Counted from the stretch's first letter, positions 25,746 to 33,439 are shown. The stretch is DNA of 34,209 nt from Klebsiella pneumoniae (GCA_945860125.1 CAMAPQ010000025.1:1-34209); one strand, 5' to 3'. Notes: a model not told the origin generated them from the sequence alone. Numbers and translations are program-made.

Positions 25746-26351
25746 CTAATCAATAGGCCAGCCACCGAGATGCTGCCATCTGTTCACAATATAACAAAAT
25801 AGCTCCGCTGTTTTTTGTGCATCATACAATGCGGTGTGTGCTGTTGAGCTATCAAAACTAATATTGGCAATTTCACATGCTTTAGCAAGCACTGTGTGGC
25901 CACAGGCGAGCGCGCTGAGCGTTACGGTATCCAGGCATGAAAAAGGATGAAGTGGGTTACGTTTCACTTTTTGTCTTTCTGCTGCTGCAAAAATAAATTG
26001 ATGGTCAAAAAAAGCATTATGTCCCACTAAAACGGCGCGGCTACAATCATGCTCTTTCATCGATTCTCGCACTTCTTTAAATAAAGTGGTAATCACAACG
26101 TCTTCTTTAAAGCTAGTTCGGTTGGGATCTTTTGGATTAATTTTATTCACATTAAGGGAGGCGGCATGCAGATTTAAACCTGGCTCTGCTGTTACAGGCA
26201 AAGAGAGCGTTCTCTCTTTTACAATCTGGCCATTATGATCGGTTGTCAGAAAAATAACGCCGACATCAAGTAGGGCGTCTTCGGTAGGATTAAAGCCACC
26301 GGTTTCAACGTCTATTACTACAGGGTAAAAGCCGCGAAATCTTTTTGACAT
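25746..26351 (-). CDS. rnt: Ribonuclease T
   Basis: RNase T is the DEDDh-type 3'-5' exoribonuclease that trims tRNA and 5S and 23S rRNA ends. From the ATG at 26351 the protein has 201 residues and opens RFRGFYPVVIDVETGGF with catalytic D14 and E16. VGHNAFFDHQF supplies the next aspartate and STAHTALYDAQKTAELF the histidine and last aspartate; it ends NRWQHLGGWPID as RNase T does. A TTG at 26378 would add nine residues; neither start has a good ribosome site. Divergent from motY. pyrC, which lies between them in Pseudomonas, is missing. Confidence 0.95.
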   Translation of the reverse strand: MSKRFRGFYPVVIDVETGGFNPTEDALLDVGVIFLTTDHNGQIVKERTLSLPVTAEPGLNLHAASLNVNKINPKDPNRTSFKEDVVITTLFKEVRESMKEHDCSRAVLVGHNAFFDHQFIFAAAERQKVKRNPLHPFSCLDTVTLSALACGHTVLAKACEIANISFDSSTAHTALYDAQKTAELFCYIVNRWQHLGGWPID

Positions 26352-26379
26352 GGTTTGTTTGGATGAAGGGTGTGACAAG

Positions 26380-26470
26380 TTGTATTAATATCCTTCTTTT
26401 GTTTTTCGCTGGCATATGTTTTGTATTAACAATTTATAATTGATCACTTGTATTAATCATTTGTATTAAT
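26380..26470. repeat. Four direct copies of TTGTATTAA(T/C) between rnt and motY
   Basis: TTGTATTAAT or TTGTATTAAC occurs at 26380-26389, 26421-26430, 26448-26457 and 26461-26470, all in the same orientation, with start-to-start distances of 41, 27 and 13. The cluster fills the divergent promoter region of rnt and motY. It may be a regulator binding array or the relic of small duplications. Confidence 0.75.
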
Positions 26471-26473
26471 ACA

Positions 26474-26488
26474 TAGGACTTACGCAAA
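26474..26488. mobile_element. Solitary copy of the MITE terminal repeat
   Basis: TAGGACTTACGCAAA matches 15 of 16 bases of the terminal repeat of the element at 21546-21648. No inverted partner is nearby. It ends one base before the apparent motY start at 26490, so an element or its footprint appears to have reshaped the motY 5' end. Confidence 0.7.
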
Positions 26489-26489
26489 T

Positions 26490-27611
26490 ATGAATATAGA
26501 TAACATGCATCCTACTATTTTTAGGGCTTCCAAATATAGCAAACCTCGTGCTAATGCGGCGATTTTTTTCCGCTTCTTTTTTGTCAGACTTTTCCGATTT
26601 TTCGGATTTTCCAGAGTAGCCGTATGTTTTTTATGGTCACTCTTTTTTTTCGTATCACCTCTTTATGCGCACCCTTTCGATGAACATCCTTTTGTCGCTA
26701 AAATAGATGTATCCCGTTGGCAGGCAGATGGTAATCCTTTTGAATGCAAGTTATGGCAAAACGTACCTAATTTTGGTCAGGCCCTCTTTAAGGCGCGTGC
26801 TGGTGAAAATCTGCGTTTTTATTTGGTGAGTGAGCGCCGCTTCACGCAGTCCGGCGTTGGGAAATTAGATTTATCCTCGCCAGATTGGCGTTACGATGAG
26901 CCTGAAAGTTCTTTAGGTAATATTTCGGTTGAAAAAGGGCTAAAACCAGTTGTGCTCAGTGCAGATTTGGCCTCGCATTTTATTACTGCATTGCAGCATG
27001 GCCAATTCCCAAGGTTTACTTTGCCTGGTTGGTATAAAAATGAACAAATAGTTGTTGAAGTGTCTGCCGTTAATTTCCCTCAGGGTTACAAAGAATATAT
27101 AAAGTGTCTCACTGAGCTACTGCCTGCAAATTTTCAGCAGATGGAGCACTCTCTTGTTTTATTTGATACGGATAAAACAGAAATTAAGCCTGAGTTTGAA
27201 GAAAGATTAGAGTGGGTTTGGCAGTATATGAAAGCTGATCCGCTCGTGCTCGTGCGTGTGAATGGTCATACTGATGATATGGGTAAAAATTTATATAACT
27301 GGCATTTATCACGTCGGCGAGCTGAATCAATTAAGGATTATTTAGTATTGCATGGTGTTGAGGCTGAAAGAATTACCACGGATTATTTTGGGGAGTCTAA
27401 ACCTGCTGCGAGTAATCGTAATCAAAAGGGGCGATATAAAAATAGAAGAACTTTAATGCGTCTTGAAAAAGTAAAAGCAAAAGAAGATTTTGCCCGTATT
27501 CAAGATGAAATTGCCAAGGCAAGGAAAATTGAAGTGCCTGAAGAGCTTAAAGGCTTTTTAAAAAAAGCACCGCTAGAAAAAGAAAAAATTCCTATTGAAA
27601 CAGCGCAATAA
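26490..27611 (+). CDS. motY: Flagellar motor protein MotY (OmpA-family)
   Basis: MotY is the T-ring component around the basal body of polar, often sodium-driven, flagella that holds stator units. The 373-residue product has a MotY-type N-terminal domain (NPFECKLWQNVPNFGQALFK, HGQFPRFTLPGWYKNEQIVVEVSAVNF, YIKCLTELLPANFQQMEHS). A C-terminal OmpA-like peptidoglycan-binding domain follows (about 230-345: VLFDTDKTEIKPEF, VNGHTDDMGKNLYNWHLSRRRAESIKDYL, ENRR-equivalent KNRRTLMRLEK). The signal peptide is near residues 40-60, ending SPLYA. The residues before it are oddly long and Phe-rich (IFFRFFFVRLFRFFGF), and no ribosome site is visible, so the true start is uncertain (ATG 26490 or 26505). argG follows, as in Pseudomonas. 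Confidence 0.87.
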   Translation: MNIDNMHPTIFRASKYSKPRANAAIFFRFFFVRLFRFFGFSRVAVCFLWSLFFFVSPLYAHPFDEHPFVAKIDVSRWQADGNPFECKLWQNVPNFGQALFKARAGENLRFYLVSERRFTQSGVGKLDLSSPDWRYDEPESSLGNISVEKGLKPVVLSADLASHFITALQHGQFPRFTLPGWYKNEQIVVEVSAVNFPQGYKEYIKCLTELLPANFQQMEHSLVLFDTDKTEIKPEFEERLEWVWQYMKADPLVLVRVNGHTDDMGKNLYNWHLSRRRAESIKDYLVLHGVEAERITTDYFGESKPAASNRNQKGRYKNRRTLMRLEKVKAKEDFARIQDEIAKARKIEVPEELKGFLKKAPLEKEKIPIETAQ

Positions 27612-27640
27612 AAGAGATCCTCTCGTTATATTGATAAGCA

Positions 27641-27668
27641 TTGTGTAAACTCCGCTTTATTTTACAAT
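27641..27668 (+). promoter_or_regulatory. Candidate promoter of argG
   Basis: TTGTGT (27641-27646), 16-base spacer, TACAAT (27663-27668), 43 bases before the argG start. I found no clear ArgR box. The call rests only on the two hexamers. Confidence 0.35.
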
Positions 27669-27711
27669 TATCTTTTTTTAAATAGAACATTAATGTAGTG
27701 AGGTGGTAAGT

Positions 27712-28947
27712 ATGATCCATGCTGAAAAAATGAGCGGTGTAAAAAAAGTAGCCCTTGCCTATTCTGGTGGGTTAGATACTTCGATTATTGTAAAGTGGTT
27801 ACAGCTCACTTATGGCTGTGAGGTCGTTACTTTTACGGCAGATATTGGCCAAGGGGAAGAGATTGAACCGGCTCGTGCTAAAGCGAAAAATATGGGTGTG
27901 AAAGAGATCTTTATTGAAGATCTTCGCGAGCAATTTGTTGCTGAGTATGTTTATCCTATGTTTCGCGCTAACACGGTATATGAAGGCGAATACTTGTTAG
28001 GCACTTCTATTGCGCGTCCTTTAATTGCTAAACGTCTAGTTGAAATTGCAACCCTGACAGGATGTGATGCAATCGCTCACGGCGCGACAGGAAAAGGGAA
28101 TGATCAGGTGCGTTTTGAGTTGGGTGCTTATGCGTTATCGCCTGATATTCGTGTGATTGCCCCTTGGCGCGAGTGGGATCTTGCTTCAAGAGAAGCGCTG
28201 CTTAATTTTGCAGAACAACATGCAATTCCTATTGAGAAAAAACCGGGGCAAAAATCCCCGTATTCAATGGATGCTAATTTGCTGCATATTTCTTATGAAG
28301 GTGGCGTGCTAGAAGATCCTTGGTTTGAACCTGAAGAAGAGATGTGGCGATTAACCGCTTCTCTAGATAAAACACCCAATCAGCCAGAATATATTGAGCT
28401 TGAGTTTAGTTGTGGTGATGTGGTGAAAATTAATGGTGTGTCATTAAGCCCTGCCCAGAGTTTAACTTTATTAAATGAGTTGGGTGGTAAGCACGGCATT
28501 GGCCGCATTGATTTAGTTGAAAATCGTTATGTAGGCATGAAGTCTCGCGGTTGTTATGAAACGCCGGGCGGCACTATTTTACTCAAAGCACATCGTGCAA
28601 TTGAATCTTTAACGTTGGATAAAGAGCTGACACATTTAAAAGATGAGCTAATGCCGCGTTATGCGAAGCTTATTTATAATGGTTATTGGTGGTCTCCTGA
28701 GCGCTTGGCGTTACAGTCTTTGATTGATTATTCTCAGCAATATGTCAATGGTTTGGTGAGGCTTAAACTTTATAAGGGGCAGGTTTTGGTTGTGGGTAGA
28801 AAATCAGACCAGAGCTTGTTTGATTCAAAAATCGTTACTTTTGAAGATGATGCAGGGGCTTACGATCAAAAAGATGCGGGGGGCTTTATTAAGCTTAATG
28901 CGCTTCGTTTAAGATTGGGTGCTAAAAAAGGGCGGGCGCTAGTTTAG
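27712..28947 (+). CDS. argG: Argininosuccinate synthase ArgG
   Basis: ArgG joins citrulline and aspartate using ATP in the penultimate step of arginine synthesis. The ATG at 27712 has AGGTGG five bases upstream and gives 411 residues; an in-frame GTG at 27703 lies inside that ribosome site. The PP-loop is AYSGGLDTS (16-24). [17 protein letters not shown] and [22 protein letters not shown] are typical type I ArgG motifs, and [14 protein letters not shown] supplies further substrate contacts. It follows motY by about 100 bases and has its own promoter candidate. CarAB elsewhere in the window supplies the carbamoyl phosphate for citrulline. Confidence 0.98.
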   Translation: MIHAEKMSGVKKVALAYSGGLDTSIIVKWLQLTYGCEVVTFTADIGQGEEIEPARAKAKNMGVKEIFIEDLREQFVAEYVYPMFRANTVYEGEYLLGTSIARPLIAKRLVEIATLTGCDAIAHGATGKGNDQVRFELGAYALSPDIRVIAPWREWDLASREALLNFAEQHAIPIEKKPGQKSPYSMDANLLHISYEGGVLEDPWFEPEEEMWRLTASLDKTPNQPEYIELEFSCGDVVKINGVSLSPAQSLTLLNELGGKHGIGRIDLVENRYVGMKSRGCYETPGGTILLKAHRAIESLTLDKELTHLKDELMPRYAKLIYNGYWWSPERLALQSLIDYSQQYVNGLVRLKLYKGQVLVVGRKSDQSLFDSKIVTFEDDAGAYDQKDAGGFIKLNALRLRLGAKKGRALV

Positions 28948-28967
28948 TTTTTTCAGTGAGATAAGGC

Positions 28968-29069
28968 ATGATTGATTATAGTAAATTTCAAAAGTCGCTC
29001 ACAAATCTCATCTTGCAGTTTGAGAATGAGCAGCGTGCTCGGCAACGGCACGCTTTGAAATTTGCTTGA
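28968..29069 (+). CDS. Possible 33-residue ORF or gene remnant
   Basis: An ATG at 28968 with GTGAG seven bases upstream opens MIDYSKFQKSLTNLILQFEN and stops after 33 codons. The opening resembles the first residues of nucleotidyltransferase substrate-binding (HI0074-like) proteins as I remember them, so it may be the stump of such a gene. A hairpin inside it (AGCGTGC 29032-29038, GCACGCT 29048-29054), followed by T-rich sequence, may instead be the argG terminator. With the promoter and ops site downstream, it is part of the 308-base interval before the exporter gene. Confidence 0.3.
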   Translation: MIDYSKFQKSLTNLILQFENEQRARQRHALKFA

Positions 29070-29102
29070 TTTTTCATCAGTTTAGATTTTTTTTGCTTTG
29101 GC

Positions 29103-29130
29103 TTTACAACGCCCTATATTGTTCTATATT
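29103..29130 (+). promoter_or_regulatory. Sigma-70-like promoter of the polysaccharide export gene
   Basis: TTTACA (29103-29108), 16-base spacer, TATATT (29125-29130). The -10 region lies in a tandem pair of the 10-mer CTATATTGTT (29114-29133). Transcription would start near 29137, about 60 bases before the ops element. Confidence 0.55.
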
Positions 29131-29196
29131 GTTCCCAATCGTTTCTTTTCTCTTTATTTTGCAACCCCGTATCTGGCCAAAAAATAACCAATACTT

Positions 29197-29208
29197 GGCG
29201 GTAGCGTG
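29197..29208 (+). promoter_or_regulatory. ops element (RfaH recruitment site, JUMPStart core)
   Basis: GGCGGTAGCGTG at 29197-29208 is identical to the 12-base ops sequence at which RNA polymerase pauses and recruits RfaH in enterobacterial capsule, LPS and conjugation operons. It is on the coding strand in the 5' leader, 47 bases before the exporter start. It is followed by a T-rich stretch, as in known ops sites. This predicts RfaH-dependent antitermination through the downstream genes. Confidence 0.85.
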
Positions 29209-29255
29209 TCTTTTTCTGCTTATCTAGCACCATTATCACTAGCTGAAACTTTTTT

Positions 29256-32120
29256 ATGATTAAATTTAAACACGCCCTATTCGCTGGTCTTATTTATATT
29301 GTGTTAGGTCAGGCTTCTGCCTTAACGCCAACACCTGAGCAGATTGCCCAATTTAAAAAATTGAGCCCTGAAGAGCAGCAGCGGCTTGCGCAGTCAATGG
29401 GTGTGGATGTCAATCAGGCGAGAAAAAGCGCAGCCCCTCCTGCCGCTACCTCGATACCTAATCCTGAAGTGGTGACGCCGCGCGAAGTGAAAGCGGCTTC
29501 TAGCGCTGAAGAGGGCGGTAAAGAGTCAATTGAAAAAAACGTGAGTAAGTCAACCAAAGCAGATAAAAAAAAACTAGAAGATACGCCTCAAAAGAAAGTG
29601 ATTGGAAAAGCCCTTAAGCAATTTGGTTATGATCTTTTTGCCGGTGCCCCTAGTACGTTTGCTCCTGCTACACATATTCCTGTGCCAGTAGATTACGTGG
29701 TAGGCCCTGGCGATACTTTAGTTATTCAGTTATATGGCAAAGAAAACAGCACCAGTGAAGTGGAAATTGATCGCGAAGGCATGCTGGATTTCCCGGGTGT
29801 AGGCCCTATGTCTGTTAATGGGCTTAATTTTAATGAGCTAAAAGCGAATATTCAGCAAACTGTGCAGGAAAAAATGATTGGTGTGCAGGCGAGTGTGACG
29901 CTGGGCGCGCTTCGTTCCATTCAGGTTTTTGTATTAGGTGAAGCTTATCGCCCGGGTGCTTATACGGTAAGTGCGCTATCGACGATGATGAATACTCTTT
30001 TTGTGAGTGGCGGTGTCACGACCGTTGGCTCTTTACGCAATATTCAGCTTAAAAGAAAAGGTGAAGTGGTTTCTAATTTAGATTTATATGATCTGTTGCT
30101 TCGGGGGGATACTTCTCAGGATATTCGTGTGCAGCCGGGTGATGTGTTATTTATTCCACCTATTGGCCAAACAGCAGGTATTTCAGGTGAAGTCAGGCGG
30201 CCTGCAATATATGAATTAAAAAATGAAAAAACAACTAACGAGCTTATCGCTTTAGCGGGCGGCATGTTGCCAACGGCTTATCCTAAAGCTTCACGTATTG
30301 ATCGCATTAATGAAAAAGGCGACCGTACCTTTGTTGATGTGAATCTTATTGAGGCAAAAGGAAAAGCAAGCTTATTGCGTGATGGCGATGTTTTACAGAT
30401 TTATTCAGTGCTAGATAAAGTAGAAGATGCCGTGCTGCTTGCAGGGCATGTTAATCGCCCAGGCGGTTTTAGTTGGAAGCCGGGTCTTCGTGTGAGTGAT
30501 GTGGTGCCTAATGTGGCGGATTTATTGCCTAATCCTGATCTTGGTTTTGCTGTAATTAAAAGAGAGCTGGGTGCTAAAAGACTCATTCAAACGATAAAGG
30601 TTGATCTTGGTTCGGCGTTAACCAATAAAAAAGGAAAAGCAGATTTAGAGCTGCGCGCGCGTGATGAATTAATTATTTTTGGGTTGGATGAAAATCGTGC
30701 TGGGTCTTTAAAAGAATTAGTGAGTATTATTAAATCACAAACAGCGGTGGGCGAATATTCCAGTATTGTCCGTGTAACGGGTAACGTTAAGTTTGCAGGT
30801 GAGTATCCGCTTGTGACGGGGATGACTGTGCGTGATTTAATTGCCCTTGCGGCAGGGTTAAAGCCTGAAACTGAATTAGATTATGCTGTATTAGCGTATC
30901 GTAAAGATCGTAGTGGTGCCTTAGATATTGCCAATTTAAACTTAAATACTGCGCGTGATTTAAATAAGCTATTAAAAGCGGATGATGATTTAATTGTTTT
31001 AAGCCAGAATGAAGATCGCCAAGCGCTGTTGCAAAACATTACGGCGCATTTAGTTGAGCAGACTTCTAAAAAGCAAGATCAAGTCATTGTGCGCATTTCA
31101 GGCGCGGTAAGGTTTCCTGGTGATTATCCTGCTATTTCAGGTTTAAAAGCTTCACAGCTTATTAAAATGGCGGGCGGATTAAAAGATAATGCTTTTTCTT
31201 TAGAGGCGGAAGTCACGCGCCCTAAAATTCTTTTTAATAAAGAAAAAAAGAAAGAGGAATATGCCATTGATCACTTTGTTGTTAATCTTGCTGCGCTTTC
31301 AAGTAACGATGTAACGCTTAAAGCGCGAGATGAATTGGTGATTAAGCGTATTCCTAACTGGAAGTCTGATGCAAAAGTGGAAATTACCGGTGAGGTTTTG
31401 TTCCCTGGTACTTATCCTGTGAGAAATGGCGAGCGACTTTCTGAAGTAATTAAGCGCAGTGGCGGTTTTACTCGTTTTGCTGATGTAAAAGCAGCTGTCT
31501 TTTTAAGAAAATCTTTGCGTGAACGTGAAGAAGAAATGCTTAAAAACTTTCGGGCGCGTTTAAAGAGTGATGTGGCAAGGTTGGAGGCGAAAAGTGCAGC
31601 GAATGCAAGCACAGATCAAATTTCAAAAGCGCAAGCCGCAGGGGCGCAAATTTTAGAAAAAATGGACACGGTGCAGTCAAGCGGGCGGCTTGTTATTTCA
31701 CTAGAAGATATTTTAGATAAGAAAAAAAATGTTGAAGATATTGTTCTAAAAGAAGGTGATAAGTTAGTTGTTCCGCCGCTTCAACAAGAAGTCTCTATTT
31801 TAGGGGAGGTGAATCATCCCACAAGCTACATGTATTCTAAAAAATATAGCGGGCTTGAATATCTTAAAAAGAGTGGGGGTGCAACACGTTTTGGTGATAA
31901 AAAGCAGAGCTATGTTGTAAGAAGAGATGGCAGTGTTGATCCTTTATCTCGCCGAATTTTTATTTTTAGAGTGAGTGCCAAGATTCAGCCTGGAGATACG
32001 ATTATTGTGCCAATTGATTCGGATATTATTAGCCCGTTAACTTATTGGACAAGTATCAGCCAAGTGTTATTTCAGTTAGCAACAACCGCCGCTGCTTTGA
32101 AAACGGTGGGTGGGATATAG
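29256..32120 (+). CDS. Polysaccharide export protein with seven SLBB-like repeats (WbfF/Wza-like)
   Basis: This is probably an outer-membrane or periplasmic translocon component for surface polysaccharide. The 954-residue protein has a signal peptide ending near QASA (residue 22-23) but no lipobox cysteine. A charged Lys-rich linker leads to the poly-export domain (about 147-220, VDYVVGPGDTLVIQLYGKEN). Seven SLBB-type beta-grasp repeats follow, each opening with a G-x-V-x-x-P-G-x-Y-like strand (VLGEAYRPGAYTV, ISGEVRRPAIYEL, LAGHVNRPGGFSW, VTGNVKFAGEYPL, ISGAVRFPGDYPA, ITGEVLFPGTYPV, ILGEVNHPTSYMY). A coiled segment interrupts repeat six. The hydrophobic end ISQVLFQLATTAAAL is typical of the long Vibrio-type members that head polysaccharide loci. 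Here it is followed 5 bases later by a DUF4160 gene. Confidence 0.9.
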   Translation: MIKFKHALFAGLIYIVLGQASALTPTPEQIAQFKKLSPEEQQRLAQSMGVDVNQARKSAAPPAATSIPNPEVVTPREVKAASSAEEGGKESIEKNVSKSTKADKKKLEDTPQKKVIGKALKQFGYDLFAGAPSTFAPATHIPVPVDYVVGPGDTLVIQLYGKENSTSEVEIDREGMLDFPGVGPMSVNGLNFNELKANIQQTVQEKMIGVQASVTLGALRSIQVFVLGEAYRPGAYTVSALSTMMNTLFVSGGVTTVGSLRNIQLKRKGEVVSNLDLYDLLLRGDTSQDIRVQPGDVLFIPPIGQTAGISGEVRRPAIYELKNEKTTNELIALAGGMLPTAYPKASRIDRINEKGDRTFVDVNLIEAKGKASLLRDGDVLQIYSVLDKVEDAVLLAGHVNRPGGFSWKPGLRVSDVVPNVADLLPNPDLGFAVIKRELGAKRLIQTIKVDLGSALTNKKGKADLELRARDELIIFGLDENRAGSLKELVSIIKSQTAVGEYSSIVRVTGNVKFAGEYPLVTGMTVRDLIALAAGLKPETELDYAVLAYRKDRSGALDIANLNLNTARDLNKLLKADDDLIVLSQNEDRQALLQNITAHLVEQTSKKQDQVIVRISGAVRFPGDYPAISGLKASQLIKMAGGLKDNAFSLEAEVTRPKILFNKEKKKEEYAIDHFVVNLAALSSNDVTLKARDELVIKRIPNWKSDAKVEITGEVLFPGTYPVRNGERLSEVIKRSGGFTRFADVKAAVFLRKSLREREEEMLKNFRARLKSDVARLEAKSAANASTDQISKAQAAGAQILEKMDTVQSSGRLVISLEDILDKKKNVEDIVLKEGDKLVVPPLQQEVSILGEVNHPTSYMYSKKYSGLEYLKKSGGATRFGDKKQSYVVRRDGSVDPLSRRIFIFRVSAKIQPGDTIIVPIDSDIISPLTYWTSISQVLFQLATTAAALKTVGGI

Positions 32121-32125
32121 TATAG

Positions 32126-32362
32126 GTGCCAACTATTTTAAATATTGAAGGATACAGATTTTATTTCTATAGCAATGAGGGGCAGGAGCCTGCCCATATT
32201 CATGTGCAAAGAGAACGGGCAATTGCTAAATTTTGGCTAAAACCGGTTTTTTTGGCAAGTTCCGTTAGGTTTTCACCAAAAGAAATTCGTGATATACAGA
32301 GATTAGTAGAGAAAAATAACAGTCGATTTATTGAGGCTTGGAATGAACACTTTAAAAGTTGA
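32126..32362 (+). CDS. DUF4160 protein, first copy
   Basis: 78 residues from a GTG five bases after the exporter stop, so it is probably co-transcribed with it. The sequence has the DUF4160 pattern: opening PTILNIEGYRFYFYSNEG, the histidine motif AHIHVQRERAIAKFWLKP, and a C-terminal helix pair ending EAWNEHFKS. DUF4160 genes are regularly followed by DUF2442 genes, as here, with a 20-base overlap. That pairing resembles a toxin-antitoxin module. To my knowledge the biochemical role is unproven. Confidence 0.85.
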   Translation: MPTILNIEGYRFYFYSNEGQEPAHIHVQRERAIAKFWLKPVFLASSVRFSPKEIRDIQRLVEKNNSRFIEAWNEHFKS

Positions 32363-32588
32363 AATGCGTCCTTTGGTCAATACAGTTGATTTTTCTGATA
32401 GTGAACTTATTGTGAGGCTATTGGATGGGCGAACAATTTCAGCTCCTATCGTATGGTTTCCTAAATTGGCTAATGCATCGCAAAGTCAATTGGCTTCATG
32501 GGAAGTTTTAGGTGATGGCGAAGGCATCCACTGGCCTGATCTTGATGAAGATTTGAGTGTAAAAGGGCTATTGTTAGGGTCTCACTAG
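32343..32588 (+). CDS. DUF2442 protein, first copy
   Basis: The ATG at 32343 (GAGG six bases upstream) gives 81 residues, overlapping the DUF4160 gene. Typical DUF2442 features are a short beta-rich N-terminus (VEMRPLVNTVDFSDSELIVRLLDGRTISAPIVWFPKL) and the C-terminal IHWPDLDEDLSVKGLL motif. Similar proteins have an NE0471-type N-terminal fold. It is the presumed partner of the upstream DUF4160 protein; which of the two would be toxic is not known from sequence. Confidence 0.88.
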   Translation: MNTLKVEMRPLVNTVDFSDSELIVRLLDGRTISAPIVWFPKLANASQSQLASWEVLGDGEGIHWPDLDEDLSVKGLLLGSH

Positions 32589-32590
32589 TT

Positions 32591-32677
32591 TATGAAAATG
32601 ACAACCTATGTACCGATATTATCGCATGGGCAAAAGAACAGGCGCAGTTGCTACGTTCAGGGCGCTTTAAAGTATAA
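32591..32677 (+). pseudogene. Fragment of a DUF29 gene
   Basis: The frame starting at 32591 reads YENDNLCTDIIAWAKEQAQL, then LRSGRFKV and a stop at 32675. This matches the beginning of DUF29 proteins (Y-x-x-D-x-x-x-W-x-x-x-Q-A-x-L-L-R-x-G-R-F), normally about 150 residues. No start codon is in frame and the gene stops after about 28 codons, so it is a remnant between the DUF2442 and brnT genes. Confidence 0.65.
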
Positions 32678-32678
32678 T
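32673..32678 (+). promoter_or_regulatory. Candidate -10 box of brnTA
   Basis: A perfect TATAAT overlaps the stop of the DUF29 fragment. A weak -35 (TTGCTA, 32648-32653) lies 19 bases upstream. The expected start point is only about 5 bases before the brnT ATG at 32689, so the transcript would be nearly leaderless. Confidence 0.45.
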
Positions 32679-32688
32679 TCATATATCA

Positions 32689-32952
32689 ATGTATTTATTT
32701 GAATTCGATGATAAGAAAAGTCATGCAAATCTCGATAAGCATGGTATTGACTTTGTTGACGCCCAGCGGCTCTGGGCTGATCCTGATTTAATTGAGGTTA
32801 GGACTCGATCGACCGATGAAAAGCGTTCGCTAGTAATTGGATCAATTGAGGGCCGAGTTTGGTCGGCTATTATCACATATCGTGGCGAGGTGATCAGAAT
32901 CATCTCAGTCAGACGATCGCGTAAGGCGGAGATTGTAATTTATGAAGGCTAA
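32689..32952 (+). CDS. brnT: BrnT family type II toxin
   Basis: BrnT is a RelE-fold ribonuclease toxin neutralised by BrnA. The 87-residue product matches the family along its length: FEFDDKKSHANLDKHGIDF with the K-H-G motif at 17-19, the middle EKRSLVIGSIEGRVWSAIITYR, and the C-terminal RIISVRRSRKAEIVIYE that carries the conserved arginine pair. No ribosome site is evident. The gene overlaps brnA by 11 bases in the usual toxin-first order of BrnTA. Confidence 0.93.
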   Translation: MYLFEFDDKKSHANLDKHGIDFVDAQRLWADPDLIEVRTRSTDEKRSLVIGSIEGRVWSAIITYRGEVIRIISVRRSRKAEIVIYEG

Positions 32953-33202
32953 AGCATTAGATAAAAAGTTTGATGAAGGTGAAGTTGATATTATCGATGA
33001 CCTTGACTTATCGACACTTAAACGCCCAAATCATTTACAGCGGCGAGTGAATATGGATTTCCCCACTTGGATGATAGAATCGCTTGATCAAGAGGCGAGC
33101 CGGGTTGGTGTTACACGGCAGTCAATTATTAAAGTTTGGTTAGCCCAGCGGTTAGAGGAAGTGGCTGCTAATAAGGCGCTACAGCGAACAGCCGGCAGGT
33201 AA
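32942..33202 (+). CDS. brnA: BrnA family antitoxin (ribbon-helix-helix)
   Basis: BrnA binds BrnT and represses the brnTA promoter. The 86-residue protein has an acidic N-terminal part (EVDIIDDLDLSTLKRPN) and a ribbon-helix-helix domain: RRVNMDFPTWMIESLDQEAS, then VGVTRQSIIKVWLAQRLEE. The last residues NKALQRTAGR look like an addition encoded by a dispersed repeat running over the natural stop, a tail I have seen on unrelated small proteins. It starts inside the end of brnT. Confidence 0.92.
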   Translation: MKAKALDKKFDEGEVDIIDDLDLSTLKRPNHLQRRVNMDFPTWMIESLDQEASRVGVTRQSIIKVWLAQRLEEVAANKALQRTAGR

Positions 33203-33238
33203 TCGGTTAAAAGTGTTTGGCACCTGCTGTATTGATGA

Positions 33239-33436
33239 ATTGTTAATGGGTCAAATTTAGCCGCTGACCTTTTAAATCACTTAAAGCATCATCCTTCGGC
33301 AGATTATCAAACCTTGGCTAAATTTTTAGGTGTAAGTGAATCAACTATTAAACGCATGATTCAAAAGTTAAAACAGCAGCAAAAATTGCAACGTGTTGGT
33401 TCTAGAAAGTCAGGTCGTTGGGAAGTGTTAGGATAG
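33239..33436 (+). pseudogene. C-terminal winged-helix fragment without a start
   Basis: The frame 33239-33436 encodes SADYQTLAKFLGVSESTIKR followed by MIQKLKQQQKLQRVGSRK and SGRWEVLG, then a stop. This is a winged helix-turn-helix of the type at the C-terminus of AlbA_2/AAA_4 or Fic-type regulators. No start codon precedes the domain in frame; the first ATG falls inside the recognition helix. It is therefore a truncated gene, ending 3 bases before the second DUF4160 gene. Confidence 0.7.
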
Positions 33437-33439
33437 ATT

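Noticed and set aside
26380-26470. TTGTATTAAT repeats as a CRISPR array
   Set aside because: Units are 10 bases, spacings are unequal (41, 27, 13), and there are no spacers of uniform length or cas genes.
32592-32700. ORF from the ATG at 32592 between DUF2442 and brnT
   Set aside because: In a different frame from the DUF29 similarity, no family resemblance, and it runs into brnT out of frame.
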